Part shown: one piece after another, positions 36,266 through 44,335 of the stretch
How positions within the stretch are numbered: the stretch's first letter is position 1
How the letters are laid out: each line of letters opens with the position of its first letter
Source: JAJECS01 sp965198185
GTDB lineage: Bacteria > Chloroflexota > UBA11872
NCBI GenBank assembly: GCA_965198185.1
Contig: CBDAOU010000002.1
Coordinates: 1,922,001-1,986,000, forward strand
DNA: 64,000 nt
Reading direction: 5' to 3'
Position numbers and translations under genes: made by a program
The notes under the pieces: generated by a model
What the model was told of the DNA's origin: nothing
Database searches by the model: none
Seen by the model: the letters and a program-made list of their open reading frames with translations, nothing else

Positions 36266-37983
36266 CGCGGGTCCTCGATCACGCTGCGAATGCCCGTGCC
36301 CGGCACGATCATGGGATAGACGTTCTCGACCCGGTCCACGTGCACGTCGAGCACGACCGGACCGTCATAGGCGTGGGCGTCGGCGATGGCCGTGTGCAGC
36401 TCGTCGCGCGAGCTGACGGAGACGCCGCGGAGGCCAAAGGCCTCGGCCACCTTGGCGAAGTCGGGATTGTCGAGGAACGCGCCCATGTAGCGGCCTTCAT
36501 AGAAGAACTGCTGCCACTGACGAATCATGCCCAGGTGCGCGTTGTTGAGAATGGCGACCTTCACCGGAATCTTCTCCGCGGCCAGCGTGTTGAACTCCTG
36601 GATGTTGATGAGCAGGCCGCCGTCGCCGGTGACGCACCACACCGGCTCGCCGGGCGCGCCCATTTGCACACCCATGGCCGCCGGCAGGGCGTAGCCCATC
36701 GGACCGAGGCCGCCGGCGCTGAAGAAGCGGCGGGGCTTCTCATACCAGAAGTGCTGCGAGGCCCACATCTGGTTCTGGCCGACGTCGGCCACCACGCGCG
36801 CGTCGCCGCCCGAGGCGGTGTAGATCGACCGCACGACCTCCTGCGGCATCACCGTATCGGGGCTGTCGGGAATGTCGAGCGACGGGTGGTTGTCGCGCCA
36901 CTCGTTGAGTTGATCGAGCCATGGCCGCCGCTCGCGATGCTCGATCAGCGGCGTCAAGGCCTGCAGGGTGAGCTTGAGATCGCCCACGATGGGAACCTCG
37001 GTAGGCAGCACCTTGCCGATCTCAGCCGGATCGACGTCGATATGCACGACCTTGGCGTTCGGCCCGAACTCGTCAGCCTTGCCAACGGCGCGGTCGTCGA
37101 AGCGCACGCCCAATCCGATGATGCAGTCGGTCTCGCCCATGGCGAAGTTGGCGTGGGCCAGCCCATGCATGCCGAGCATCCCGTACGACAGCGGGTGGGT
37201 CTCGGGAAACGTGCCAACACCGTGCAGCGTCGATACAACGGGAATGCCGCCGCGGGTCGCGATTTCAAACAGCTCGGGCGCGGCGCCCGAGATGTCCACG
37301 CCGTGGCCGGCCATGATCATCGGCCGGTCGGAAGCGTTGATGACCTCCGCCGCGCGGCGCACCATCTTGAGGTTGCCGGCGCGGACGGGACGGTAGCCTC
37401 GCAGGGACACGCGATCGGGCGCCGGGACGGTGGTCTCTTCGAGAAAGACGTCCTTGGGCACGTCCACCACGACCGGACCCGGGCGGCCGGATTTGGCCAG
37501 GTAGAAGGCCTCGGCCATGACGCCGGGCAGCTCGTCGGCATGCATCACCAGGTAGTTGTGCTTGGTGATGGGAATGCTGATGCCCGTGATGTCGGTTTCC
37601 TGAAAGGCGTCGGAGCCGATAGCCGGACGCGCGACCTGGCCGGTGATGTAGACCACGGGCACGGAGTCCATGTGGTCGTTGGCCATGCTGGTGACGAGAT
37701 TGGTCGCCCCAGGGCCCGAGGTGCTCGTGGCGACGCCGACCTTGCCGGTAGCCCGGGCATAGCCGTTGGCGGCAAAGCCGGCGCCCTGCTCATGGCGCGC
37801 CAGCACGTGCCGGATGCGGTCCTGGTAGTGGTAGAGCGCGTCATAAAACGGCAGCGAGGCTCCGCCGGGCATCCCGAATATGACGTCGATGCCCTCGGCC
37901 AAGATGGCCTCGCAGATCACCCGGCCGCCCGAGCGGGCGGGCACGGCGCGGTTGGTGGAGCCGTTGGATTCGGTGGCGGTCAT
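36262..37983 (-). CDS. ilvB: Acetolactate synthase large (catalytic) subunit
   Basis: 573 residues. IFGMPGGASLPFYDALYH, the catalytic Glu in RHEQGAGFAANGYARATGKV, GVATSTSGPGATNLVT, FAD-domain residues (GLGVRFDDRAVGKADEF) and the ThDP motif CVTGDGGLLINIQEF ending at ILNNAHLGM are present. It condenses pyruvate with pyruvate or 2-oxobutyrate. First structural gene of the operon ilvB-ilvN-ilvC-leuA-leuC-leuD, downstream of a T-box riboswitch. Confidence 0.95.
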   Translation of the reverse strand: MTATESNGSTNRAVPARSGGRVICEAILAEGIDVIFGMPGGASLPFYDALYHYQDRIRHVLARHEQGAGFAANGYARATGKVGVATSTSGPGATNLVTSMANDHMDSVPVVYITGQVARPAIGSDAFQETDITGISIPITKHNYLVMHADELPGVMAEAFYLAKSGRPGPVVVDVPKDVFLEETTVPAPDRVSLRGYRPVRAGNLKMVRRAAEVINASDRPMIMAGHGVDISGAAPELFEIATRGGIPVVSTLHGVGTFPETHPLSYGMLGMHGLAHANFAMGETDCIIGLGVRFDDRAVGKADEFGPNAKVVHIDVDPAEIGKVLPTEVPIVGDLKLTLQALTPLIEHRERRPWLDQLNEWRDNHPSLDIPDSPDTVMPQEVVRSIYTASGGDARVVADVGQNQMWASQHFWYEKPRRFFSAGGLGPMGYALPAAMGVQMGAPGEPVWCVTGDGGLLINIQEFNTLAAEKIPVKVAILNNAHLGMIRQWQQFFYEGRYMGAFLDNPDFAKVAEAFGLRGVSVSSRDELHTAIADAHAYDGPVVLDVHVDRVENVYPMIVPGTGIRSVIEDPR

Positions 37984-38046
37984 GGGGAGTGCTCCTATCA
38001 GGGGTGGAAGTTTGCTGGATCGAAGGGGGAGCCGCGGACCGGCGCG

Positions 38047-38157
38047 CTAGCGCCAGGCCGCGCCGCCTACCGCGACAGGCAACGCCCGGCCAAGCGGCTC
38101 GCCTGCGCGAGCTGCCCAGAACTCGTCATTCGGACTTGCCGTCGCGTGTTCGTTCAT
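38047..38157 (-). CDS. Candidate leader ORF between T-box and ilvB
   Basis: A 36-codon ORF (starts MNEHATASPNDEFW, ends GGAAWR) begins 18 bases after the T-box terminator's U-tract, with AAGGG as a possible ribosome site. Its TAG stop lies in a hairpin GGCGC-TA-GCGCC. Sixty-three bases separate it from ilvB, including AAACTTCCACCCCTG, which matches the cimA upstream motif. It is not Leu/Ile/Val-rich, so its role, if any, is not simple attenuation. Confidence 0.3.
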   Translation of the reverse strand: MNEHATASPNDEFWAARAGEPLGRALPVAVGGAAWR

Positions 38158-38171
38158 TCTGCCCTTAGCAC

Positions 38172-38440
38172 GCACAAAAGCCCGTCCCCAGGGGACGGGC
38201 TCAACCCGCGGTACCACCCCGATTGCCCGGCAACCGCCGGACCACTCGGCGCCCCGCTAACGGTGGGCGACCGGGCCGGCCTCCCCGTGGATCGACCGGC
38301 CGGCTCGGAGGCGACCTTCGGCTCCCGCAACCCGCTGGCTCGCACCATCTCCAGCTCGCTCAGGGTTGGAGGGGGACCTACTCTTCCCCGTCAACGCCGT
38401 CCTGATTTCGGCCCCCGCGGAGCGTTGGCGCAGCCATCAC
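38172..38440 (-). ncRNA. T-box riboswitch leader of the ilv-leu operon
   Basis: On the minus strand the antiterminator T-box GGGGTGGTACCGCGGG (about 38205-38220) contains the UGGN that pairs with an uncharged tRNA acceptor end. It is followed by a strong terminator. Upstream, GGGGAAGAGTAGGT and GAGCGAGCTGGAGATGGTGC match the conserved Stem I elements (AGUA bulge, distal loop). The specifier lies in the region GAAGGTCGCCTCCGAG, where GTC (Val) or CTC (Leu) are candidates; I cannot fold it reliably enough to choose. Uncharged branched-chain tRNA would block termination and turn on ilvB-N-C-leuA-C-D. Confidence 0.88.
38175..38200 (-). terminator. Rho-independent terminator of the T-box leader
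   Basis: Minus-strand GCCCGTCCCC paired with GGGGACGGGC and followed by TTTT (38176-38179). It overlaps the competing antiterminator formed by the T-box motif, as required for transcription attenuation. Confidence 0.85.
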
Positions 38441-38457
38441 CCAGCAGGTTCGGCTCC

Positions 38458-38486
38458 AACGTATCAGGCAGTTCGGGGCTGGGCAA
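38458..38486 (-). promoter_or_regulatory. Possible sigma-70 promoter of the ilv-leu operon
   Basis: On the minus strand TTGCCC (38481-38486) and TACGTT (38458-38463) are separated by 17 bases, upstream of the T-box Stem I. The match to TTGACA/TATAAT is moderate, and position is the main support. Confidence 0.4.
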
Positions 38487-38613
38487 GACATTCAGGCGAA
38501 CGGTTTCGGGCGCTCAGCTGGGTTGGGCGCTGCTCGATTCTCTTCCAGGCCGGTCAAGCATCGACCGCCTCACTGCCTGTTCCCTGCCCCTTAGATTCCT
38601 CGCTGCGCTTCTG

Positions 38614-38689
38614 AATGACAGGGGTGGGGCGGAATGACGGGAGTCGGACGGGATGACAGCGGTGGGGCGGGATGACAGGAGCGGGACGG
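38614..38689. repeat. 19-bp tandem repeat, four copies
   Basis: Four consecutive 19-base units, each beginning GRATGAC and ending GGRCG or GGGCG: 38614, 38633, 38652 and 38671. The unit resembles the end of the dispersed GCCGGAATGACG palindrome, suggesting local expansion of that repeat in the gap before the RNase H-like gene. Confidence 0.7.
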
Positions 38690-38744
38690 AACTCCGCCTC
38701 CCGTCCGCGCGTGAAGCCGCCGCGCCGTCGCGCATAATGCGCGG

Positions 38745-39389
38745 ATGCCTGCGACGCCCGATGTACCCGCCAGCGATCGGCGCTATGTGGTCTGGGATGT
38801 CGAGACGCTGCGGCTGAGCACCGAGGTCCGGGGCGGCTGGCGCCGCATCAGGGACTTTGGGTTGGCCGTGGCGGTGACGATTGACGATCAGGGCACGCAG
38901 CAGTCGTGGGAGGAACCCGAGGCCCAGGCGCTCATCGAATACCTCGAGGCCTTTCCTCACATCGTCGGTTTCAATTCGCTGCGGTTCGATACCGAGGTGA
39001 TGACGGCGTACGGACCCGTCGACACGTTGCGGGAACGCAGCCTGGACCTCTTGGCGGACATTCAGGGCGTCACGGGTCGCCGCCGCGGGCTCAGCCTGCA
39101 AAACATCGCTCGGACGATGTTTGGTCAAGAGAAGACGCTGGAGGACGGCACCGAGGCGGTTCGGCTGTGGCGCACGGGGCGGCCGGAAGACCGGCAGCGG
39201 GTGATCGACTACTGCGCCCAGGACGTGGTGCTGACGCGACGCATTCTGGAATTCGGGATTGCCCACGGCCATGTGCTGGCGCCGGTGCCCGACGTCAACA
39301 ATCGGGGCGCGCCGGTGGGCGTGCGAGTGCCGGTGACGTGGGGTCGATTGGCCGGCCTGGCCGGCGGAGCGACGCCGGCGGAGTCCTAG
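38745..39389 (+). CDS. RNase H-like 3'-5' exonuclease domain protein
   Basis: 214 residues. The DEDD-type motifs are YVVWDVETLRLS (Asp and Glu of Exo I), HIVGFNSLRFDTEVM (Exo II Asp) and VIDYCAQDVVLTRRILEFG (Exo III Tyr and Asp). This fits the YprB/RNase_H_2 group of predicted nucleases, often found alone or fused to helicases. The last 30 residues are a Gly/Ala/Pro-rich tail. It stands alone; the substrate (DNA or RNA) is unknown. Confidence 0.75.
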   Translation: MPATPDVPASDRRYVVWDVETLRLSTEVRGGWRRIRDFGLAVAVTIDDQGTQQSWEEPEAQALIEYLEAFPHIVGFNSLRFDTEVMTAYGPVDTLRERSLDLLADIQGVTGRRRGLSLQNIARTMFGQEKTLEDGTEAVRLWRTGRPEDRQRVIDYCAQDVVLTRRILEFGIAHGHVLAPVPDVNNRGAPVGVRVPVTWGRLAGLAGGATPAES

Positions 39390-39411
39390 CCGGAAGAGCG
39401 CCGCAAGGCGG

Positions 39412-39702
39412 CTAGCCGAAGATTACGAGCGCGGCCACGGTGCCGGTCACGGCGCCGATTGCGGCGCCCATGACCAGGGCCACCAGCAGCCACATGGCGT
39501 TGGTGGGACCGGCGGCCGGAGCTGTGGATGCGCGGACTGGCTCCCGCACGGGCTCGCGGCGGGCGGCTGGGCGATTGACGTCGTCGGCGTCGACGAGCTG
39601 GGGCTGCTCGTGCGCCGCTCCTGGGCGGCGGGCCGCGTCGGCCCCCGGCGGATGTCCCGGGGTCGCGGTTTGCGCCGCGCGGGCGGCGTGGGATTCGCTC
39701 AT
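39412..39702 (-). CDS. Small tail-anchored-like membrane protein
   Basis: 96 residues from ATG 39702. A Pro/Ala/Arg-rich, probably disordered N-terminal 70 residues precede one C-terminal membrane helix (MWLLVALVMGAAIGAVTGTV). There is no signal peptide or catalytic motif. It converges with the nuclease gene and lies downstream of coaBC on the same strand. Function unknown; the N-terminal composition makes it easy to overcall, but the start and helix are plausible. Confidence 0.5.
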   Translation of the reverse strand: MSESHAARAAQTATPGHPPGADAARRPGAAHEQPQLVDADDVNRPAARREPVREPVRASTAPAAGPTNAMWLLVALVMGAAIGAVTGTVAALVIFG

Positions 39703-39797
39703 GCCGCAGGCTATCACGGGGGTTTTGGCGCTCCACGCCGGCAAAGACGAGCGGATCCGCCGGGCGCGGATGGTCGGTGTGCAGGCCGCCGCGGTGG

Positions 39798-40994
39798 CTA
39801 TGTAGCGCCGAGCAGGTCCTGCACGAGATCGAGCACGGCTTCGGCCACCGCCTCCTTGCTCCGCAGCGAGACCTCGCGCCGCCCGCCGTCGCGCGTGAGC
39901 ATGGTGACCTCGTTCGTCGACGCCGCAAATCCGCGATCCGCGGACGCTACGTCGTTGACCACGACGGCGTCGAGCTCAAGCTCGTGAAGCTTGGCGCGGG
40001 CGCTGGCTTCGTGGTCGTCGGTCTCCGCGGCGAAGGCGACGCGCACGAAATCCCCGCTGAGCGCGGCCAGGAGACTCGGATTCTCAACCAACGCCACCTT
40101 GGGCACGCCGGCGCGGCGCTTGATCTTGCCCGCCGCCTGATGGGCCGGACGGAAGTCGCCAACCGCCGCGTTCATGATGAGGGCATCGCAATCTTGGGTC
40201 GCGGACTGCAAAGCTTGCAGCATGGCCTCGGCGGACTCCACGCGCTGGACGTCGATGCCATAGGGCGGGTCCACGGCGGCCGCGCCAATGACGAGCCGCA
40301 CGGCAGCGCCGCGTTCGAGCGCGGCACGCGCCAGCGCGACGCCTTGCCGGCCGGTCGCGCGGTTGCCGAGGAATCGCACCGGGTCCAGGAACTCGCGGGT
40401 TCCACCGGCGGAGACCACGATCGAGCGTCCCGCCAGCGGCCCGGTCCGGCCAAGCACGAGCCGCACGGCATCGACCAGGGTATCGGTAGGCGGCAGCCGG
40501 CCGGGTCCGGTCGCCCCGGACGCGAGCCGGCCTTCAGCCGGCGGGACGACGTGTACGCCGCGGCCGCGCAGGGCGTCGAGGTTGGCTTGGGTAGCCGGAT
40601 GCGCCAGCATTCCCGGCTCCATCGCGGGCGCGACGACGACGGGAGCCGCGCTGACCAGCGCGATCTCCGCGACGGCGTCCTCGGCCAGACCGAGCGCGAG
40701 ACGCGCGATGGTGGCCGCGGTGGCCGGCGCGATGACGATGACGTCGGCCGCGCGGCCCAGCTCAACGTGGGCGATGCGATGCTCGGGCGTCATCGGCGTA
40801 TCGGCGGTCGCGACCTGGCGCTGGGTGAGCGCCTCGAAGGTCATTGGGGCGACGAATTGCTCGGCGCCGCGCGTGAGCGCCACGTCCACGTGAGCGCCGC
40901 CCTGCGTGAGCGCGCTGGCCAGTTCCGCCGCCTTGTAGGCGGCGATGCTGCCGGTGACGCCGAGGACGACCCGCGCGCCTGCAAGCACGCTCAT
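39798..40994 (-). CDS. coaBC: Bifunctional phosphopantothenoylcysteine decarboxylase/phosphopantothenate-cysteine ligase
   Basis: 398 residues. The N-terminal CoaC flavoprotein has VVLGVTGSIAAYKAAEL, RIAHVELGRAADVIVIAPAT and a PAMEPGMLAHPATQANL substrate clamp (usually PAMNxxMW). The C-terminal CoaB ligase has SAGGTREFLDPVRFLGNRAT and MNAAVGDFRPAHQAAGKIKR, and the CTP site region ENPSLLAAL. It performs two consecutive steps of coenzyme A synthesis. Its start overlaps the stop of coaX by four bases, so the two CoA genes are translationally coupled. Confidence 0.92.
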   Translation of the reverse strand: MSVLAGARVVLGVTGSIAAYKAAELASALTQGGAHVDVALTRGAEQFVAPMTFEALTQRQVATADTPMTPEHRIAHVELGRAADVIVIAPATAATIARLALGLAEDAVAEIALVSAAPVVVAPAMEPGMLAHPATQANLDALRGRGVHVVPPAEGRLASGATGPGRLPPTDTLVDAVRLVLGRTGPLAGRSIVVSAGGTREFLDPVRFLGNRATGRQGVALARAALERGAAVRLVIGAAAVDPPYGIDVQRVESAEAMLQALQSATQDCDALIMNAAVGDFRPAHQAAGKIKRRAGVPKVALVENPSLLAALSGDFVRVAFAAETDDHEASARAKLHELELDAVVVNDVASADRGFAASTNEVTMLTRDGGRREVSLRSKEAVAEAVLDLVQDLLGAT

Positions 40995-41755
40995 TCGGCT
41001 GTCATCGCTTGGTGGATGCGGGCCAGCCCCTTGAGCGTGAGATCGGCGTCGACGCGCTCGAATCCGCCGACGTCCGCGGCGAGCCTGGCCGCCAGCCCGC
41101 CGGTGGCGACAACCTTCCAGGGTCCACCGGGCTCGGCCGTGAGCCGGCCGATCACACCGCGCACGAGCTCCACATATCCCCAGTAGACGCCGGCACGCAT
41201 CGCATCGACCGTGTTGCGACCCACGAGCCCCTCGGGCCGTTCGATGTCAATCTTGGGTAATTGTGCCCCGGACGCCGTCAGGGCCTCGCCGAGCGCTCGA
41301 ATGCCGGGGGCGATGACAACACCGCGCAAGTCGCCCTGCGCGTCGACGACGTCGAAGGTGGTGACGCTGCCAAGGTCGGCGACGACAACGGGCGCCCCCA
41401 CCTCTTCGCGCGCGGCAATGGCGTTGGCAACCCGGTCGACGCCCACCTGCCCCGGTTCATCAACCCGCAGCCGGATTCCCGGCACTGCCTCGGCGCGCAC
41501 GACGAGCGGCGGAGACGCGGTGACCATGGCCAGCGCATTGCCAATGCGGTCGGTCAGCGCAGGCACCACGGAGCCGACCACGGCATGGGCAATCGTCCCG
41601 GCATCTACGTAGCCAAGCATGGCCCGCACGAGGTCGGCGTATTGATGCTCGGTGCGGTTGAGGTCGCTGTGGAGAGCCCAGCGTGCTTTGACCGTGACGT
41701 GGTCTATGACGCCGAACGTCACGTCGGTGTTGCCAATGTCGACGGCCAGTATCAA
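40991..41755 (-). CDS. coaX: Type III pantothenate kinase
   Basis: 254 residues. MILAVDIGNTDVTFGV is the P-loop-like phosphate motif of the acetate/sugar kinase superfamily, GQVGVDRVANAIAA the dimer and pantothenate region, and VVADLGSVTTFDVVDAQGDL the second phosphate motif (DLGSVTT instead of the commoner DxGTATT). It makes 4'-phosphopantothenate and is not feedback-inhibited by CoA, unlike CoaA. Partner of coaBC in a two-gene operon. Confidence 0.93.
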   Translation of the reverse strand: MILAVDIGNTDVTFGVIDHVTVKARWALHSDLNRTEHQYADLVRAMLGYVDAGTIAHAVVGSVVPALTDRIGNALAMVTASPPLVVRAEAVPGIRLRVDEPGQVGVDRVANAIAAREEVGAPVVVADLGSVTTFDVVDAQGDLRGVVIAPGIRALGEALTASGAQLPKIDIERPEGLVGRNTVDAMRAGVYWGYVELVRGVIGRLTAEPGGPWKVVATGGLAARLAADVGGFERVDADLTLKGLARIHQAMTAE

Positions 41756-41844
41756 CGGCGCGACCTACCTGTCGGTCGTGGGTCACCTTGCTTGCTGCGG
41801 CACTCGACCTGCGGAAGCGTTCCTTTCTCGCACCCTCACCCTAA

Positions 41845-42018
41845 CCCTCTCCCACAGGGAGAGGGGACCGGACCGTGCTCCCAGCAAGGGAAAAGGGACC
41901 GGACCGTCCTCCCGGCGAGGGACTACGGACCGAGCCGTCCTCCTGTCAGGGCGAGAGCACCGGACCGTGCTCCCATCACGGGAAAGGGGCTCGACCGTGC
42001 TCCCGGCAACGGAGCGTG
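41845..42018. repeat. Hairpin plus 31-bp tandem repeat array
   Basis: A perfect hairpin CCCTCTCCC-ACA-GGGAGAGGG (41845-41865) leads into five degenerate units with a period of 31 (41865, 41896, 41927, about 41957, 41988). Each contains a variant of GGACCGGACCGTGCTCCC and a purine-rich AAGGGAAAA end. It fills most of the gap between coaX and the creatininase genes (41756-42130), where no gene is supported. Confidence 0.75.
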
Positions 42019-42130
42019 AACCGGACGGAACGAGAGTGACGAAGAAACGCCTGATGCTGAGCGACGTGACCCACAGCTCATCTGCCAGGCCAAGGTTATG
42101 ATAGCCGTCGCTTGCCGCCACCCCCCTTGC

Positions 42131-42960
42131 ATGACTGACCTTCCTCGACCCCTGCGACTGACCCACATGACCTGGCCCGAGGTCGAGGCGGCGCACAGCG
42201 GGGTGCGGCTGGTTGCGATCCCCTTGGGGTCGATCGAGCAGCACGGGCCGAATAGCTCGTTGGACACCGATCTCGTGATCGCCGAAGACCTGACGCTACG
42301 CCTGGCGGAGCGCTTTCATCCGCAGATTCTCGTCGCGCCGACCATTCCATTCGGGATGTCGGCGTATCACATGGGCTTTCCCGGCACGATCACGCTGCGG
42401 CCGCAGACCTATCTGCACGTGATCGAGGACAACGTGACGTCGCTGCTGCATCACGGCTTCGATTCCTTCCTGTTCACCAACTGGCACACCGGCAACGAGT
42501 CCGTCCTGACGCTGGCGTTGCAGACATTGCCGGCGCGTCTTCCGGTGCGGTTCATGGCCGGCATATCGCTGTATGACCTTGAGGACGACGCGCTCGCCAA
42601 ACGGATCGTGCAGTCGGATTCATCGGGCCACGCCGACGAGCTGGAGACGGCGGAGTTGCTGGCGGTGCGACCCGACCGCGTGAAGACCGGCGCGCTGGAG
42701 GCCGGCGCCCTGCGCGGCGGCTTGCGCTCGCCGCGCAATCGCTTCTGGCGTCACGGAATGCGGATGAATTCGGACTTCTCCGACTTCACCGCCAACGGCG
42801 CCGTCGGGGACGCCAGGCTGGCCACCGTCGAGATGGTCGGGAAATGATCGAGGCGATCGAGCAGCGGGCCGACGAATTGGTTCAACATCTCTTGGAGGCT
42901 CCGGAGGACCTGCTCGCCCAGGGGCGGATCCTTCGCTGGCGCGATGGGGGCGGGGAATGA
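42131..42960 (+). CDS. Creatininase-family amidohydrolase 1 (frameshift near 3' end)
   Basis: ATG 42131 (MTDLPRPLRLTHMTWPEVEA). Metal ligands of the creatininase fold are kept: Glu and His in IPLGSIEQHGPNSSLDTD with the Asp, His in FLFTNWHTGNES (normally NGHGGN) and Glu in SSGHADELETAELL. As sequenced, the frame ends at TGA 42845 after TVEMVGK. A one-base deletion near 42836 hides the true C-terminus EMIEAIEQRADELVQHLLEA, which ends at 42960 with an ATGA overlap onto the next gene. Family members hydrolyse cyclic amides (creatinine) or formamides such as the MftE and FAPy types. The substrate here is unknown; NWHTGN is unusual. Confidence 0.78.
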
Positions 42961-43793
42961 CGGACACGGCGCGCCCGCCCATGGCGCTGGCCCGGCAGTC
43001 GTGGTCCGAGCTCGAGTCGGTGCTCGACGAGATCGAGCTCGTGCTCATTCCGATTGGGTCCACGGAGCAACACGGACCGAATCTGGGGCTGGGGCAAGAT
43101 CACCTGATCGCCGAGGCGTTCTGCGAGCTGGCCGCCGAGCGGCTGCGGCCCCGCTTGCTCGCAGTACCCGCGATCCCGTGGGGCATCTCCGATCACCACA
43201 TGAACTTCCCTGGGAGCATGACGCTGCGCCCCGAGACTTTCCTGGACCTGCTGGAGGACGTGATCAGCAGCCTGGCCCACCACGGCCTGCGCCGGTTCAT
43301 GCTGGTGAACGGCCATGGCGGCAACCGGGCGCTGGCGTCCGCTGCCGTCCAGGACTTCGGCCTGCGCCTGGACGTGGACTTCGTGGGCGCGGTCATGCAC
43401 TCCATGCTCGATCCCGACGATGCGCGCGATGCGATCCGCGGCGACTTGCCGACCGGGCACGCGGACGAGTTCGAGACGTCATGTTCGTACTACTTGAATC
43501 CGGCTCTCGTGCGCACCGATTCGTTGGTCCGCGCCGAGCTCGACGAGCGGTTCGATGCCTTCCGCGCGAAACTGGCCGGATTCGACCTCGAATGGCCGAA
43601 TCCCGTGGGTGCGCGCACCCTCAACGGCGCGCTGGGCGACGCGACCCGGGGAACGCGCGAGGCCGGCGAGGCCCTGATCGAGGGGGCGATTGCCGAGCTG
43701 GGGGAAATGGTGGGGTTCCTCCGTGAGCACGCGCCCCGCTGGAACGGACCGCCCCACGGCGAGCTGCGCTGGGAGCGCCGCGCGAGGGGCTAG
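42957..43793 (+). CDS. Creatininase-family amidohydrolase 2
   Basis: 278 residues with IPIGSTEQHGPNLGLGQDHL (Glu, His, Asp ligands), GMTLRPETFLDL-like GSMTLRPETFLDLLEDVISS, the canonical MLVNGHGGNRALASAAV and TGHADEFETSCSYY. All metal ligands of the family are visible. EQHGPN in place of EQHGPH is shared with the upstream paralogue, so the pair is a lineage-specific tandem duplication with divergence. The two may act on the same class of lactam or amide, possibly as hetero-oligomers; this is inference. Confidence 0.85.
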   Translation: MTDTARPPMALARQSWSELESVLDEIELVLIPIGSTEQHGPNLGLGQDHLIAEAFCELAAERLRPRLLAVPAIPWGISDHHMNFPGSMTLRPETFLDLLEDVISSLAHHGLRRFMLVNGHGGNRALASAAVQDFGLRLDVDFVGAVMHSMLDPDDARDAIRGDLPTGHADEFETSCSYYLNPALVRTDSLVRAELDERFDAFRAKLAGFDLEWPNPVGARTLNGALGDATRGTREAGEALIEGAIAELGEMVGFLREHAPRWNGPPHGELRWERRARG

Positions 43794-43860
43794 GCCGTAT
43801 CCGCGTTACCGGCGCGGCCGCAGATTCCTCGCTGCGCTCGAGTGACCGGGAGCCGTCGAA

Positions 43861-44277
43861 TTAGTCGACCACCGCGATCGTGGTGATCTCGACCAGCAGG
43901 TCCTCGCGCACGAGCCCCGGCACGATCAGCAGGGTGTTCGGCGGGTGGGCGCCGTCGGGATAGCACTCGGCGAAGGCCTCGCGGCGGGCGTCCAGGAACG
44001 GTTTGACGGCGTCTCGGCCGACGACGTAGGTCGTGAACTGCACGATATTCGCCCATGACGCGCCGGCGCTCTCGAGCACCTGCCCGATGTTGCGGAACGT
44101 CTCCAGTGTCTGCGCGTGCGCACCGCCGTCACCGGTGAGGCTGCCGGTCGCGTCGAGCCCAACCTGCCCCGCGAGATAGAGGGTGCGGCCGCCCGAGGCC
44201 TGGGCCAGGTGCGAGTAGGCGCCAATGGGCGGATGCACGCCGGCTGGGTTGTGCACCGATGGATTGCCGTTGGGCAT
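43861..44277 (-). CDS. RidA/YjgF-family protein
   Basis: 138 residues. GRTLYLAGQVGLDATGSLTG, HAQTLETFRNIGQVLESAGA, NIVQFTTYVVGRDAVKPFL and HPPNTLLIVPGLVREDLLVE follow the RidA fold, in which a conserved Arg binds the carboxylate of reactive imines. The usual Arg in the EAxA motif region is not obvious (PGLVREDLLVEI has one). RidA-like proteins deaminate 2-iminoacids from PLP enzymes or act in amide catabolism. It converges with the creatininase pair. Confidence 0.82.
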   Translation of the reverse strand: MPNGNPSVHNPAGVHPPIGAYSHLAQASGGRTLYLAGQVGLDATGSLTGDGGAHAQTLETFRNIGQVLESAGASWANIVQFTTYVVGRDAVKPFLDARREAFAECYPDGAHPPNTLLIVPGLVREDLLVEITTIAVVD

Positions 44278-44335
44278 CAGTTGGGCGGCCCTGGTTCAGG
44301 GCTGATCGCCAGGCGCCAGTGATCCCAGGTCCCGG

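Noticed and set aside
36340..38637. 765-codon plus-strand ORF across ilvB and its leader
   Set aside because: It is antisense to ilvB and the T-box, with His/Arg/Gly-rich composition typical of complement-strand reading in GC-rich genes.
41845..42018. CRISPR array
   Set aside because: Units are contiguous degenerate 31-mers without distinct repeats and unique spacers, and no cas gene is nearby.
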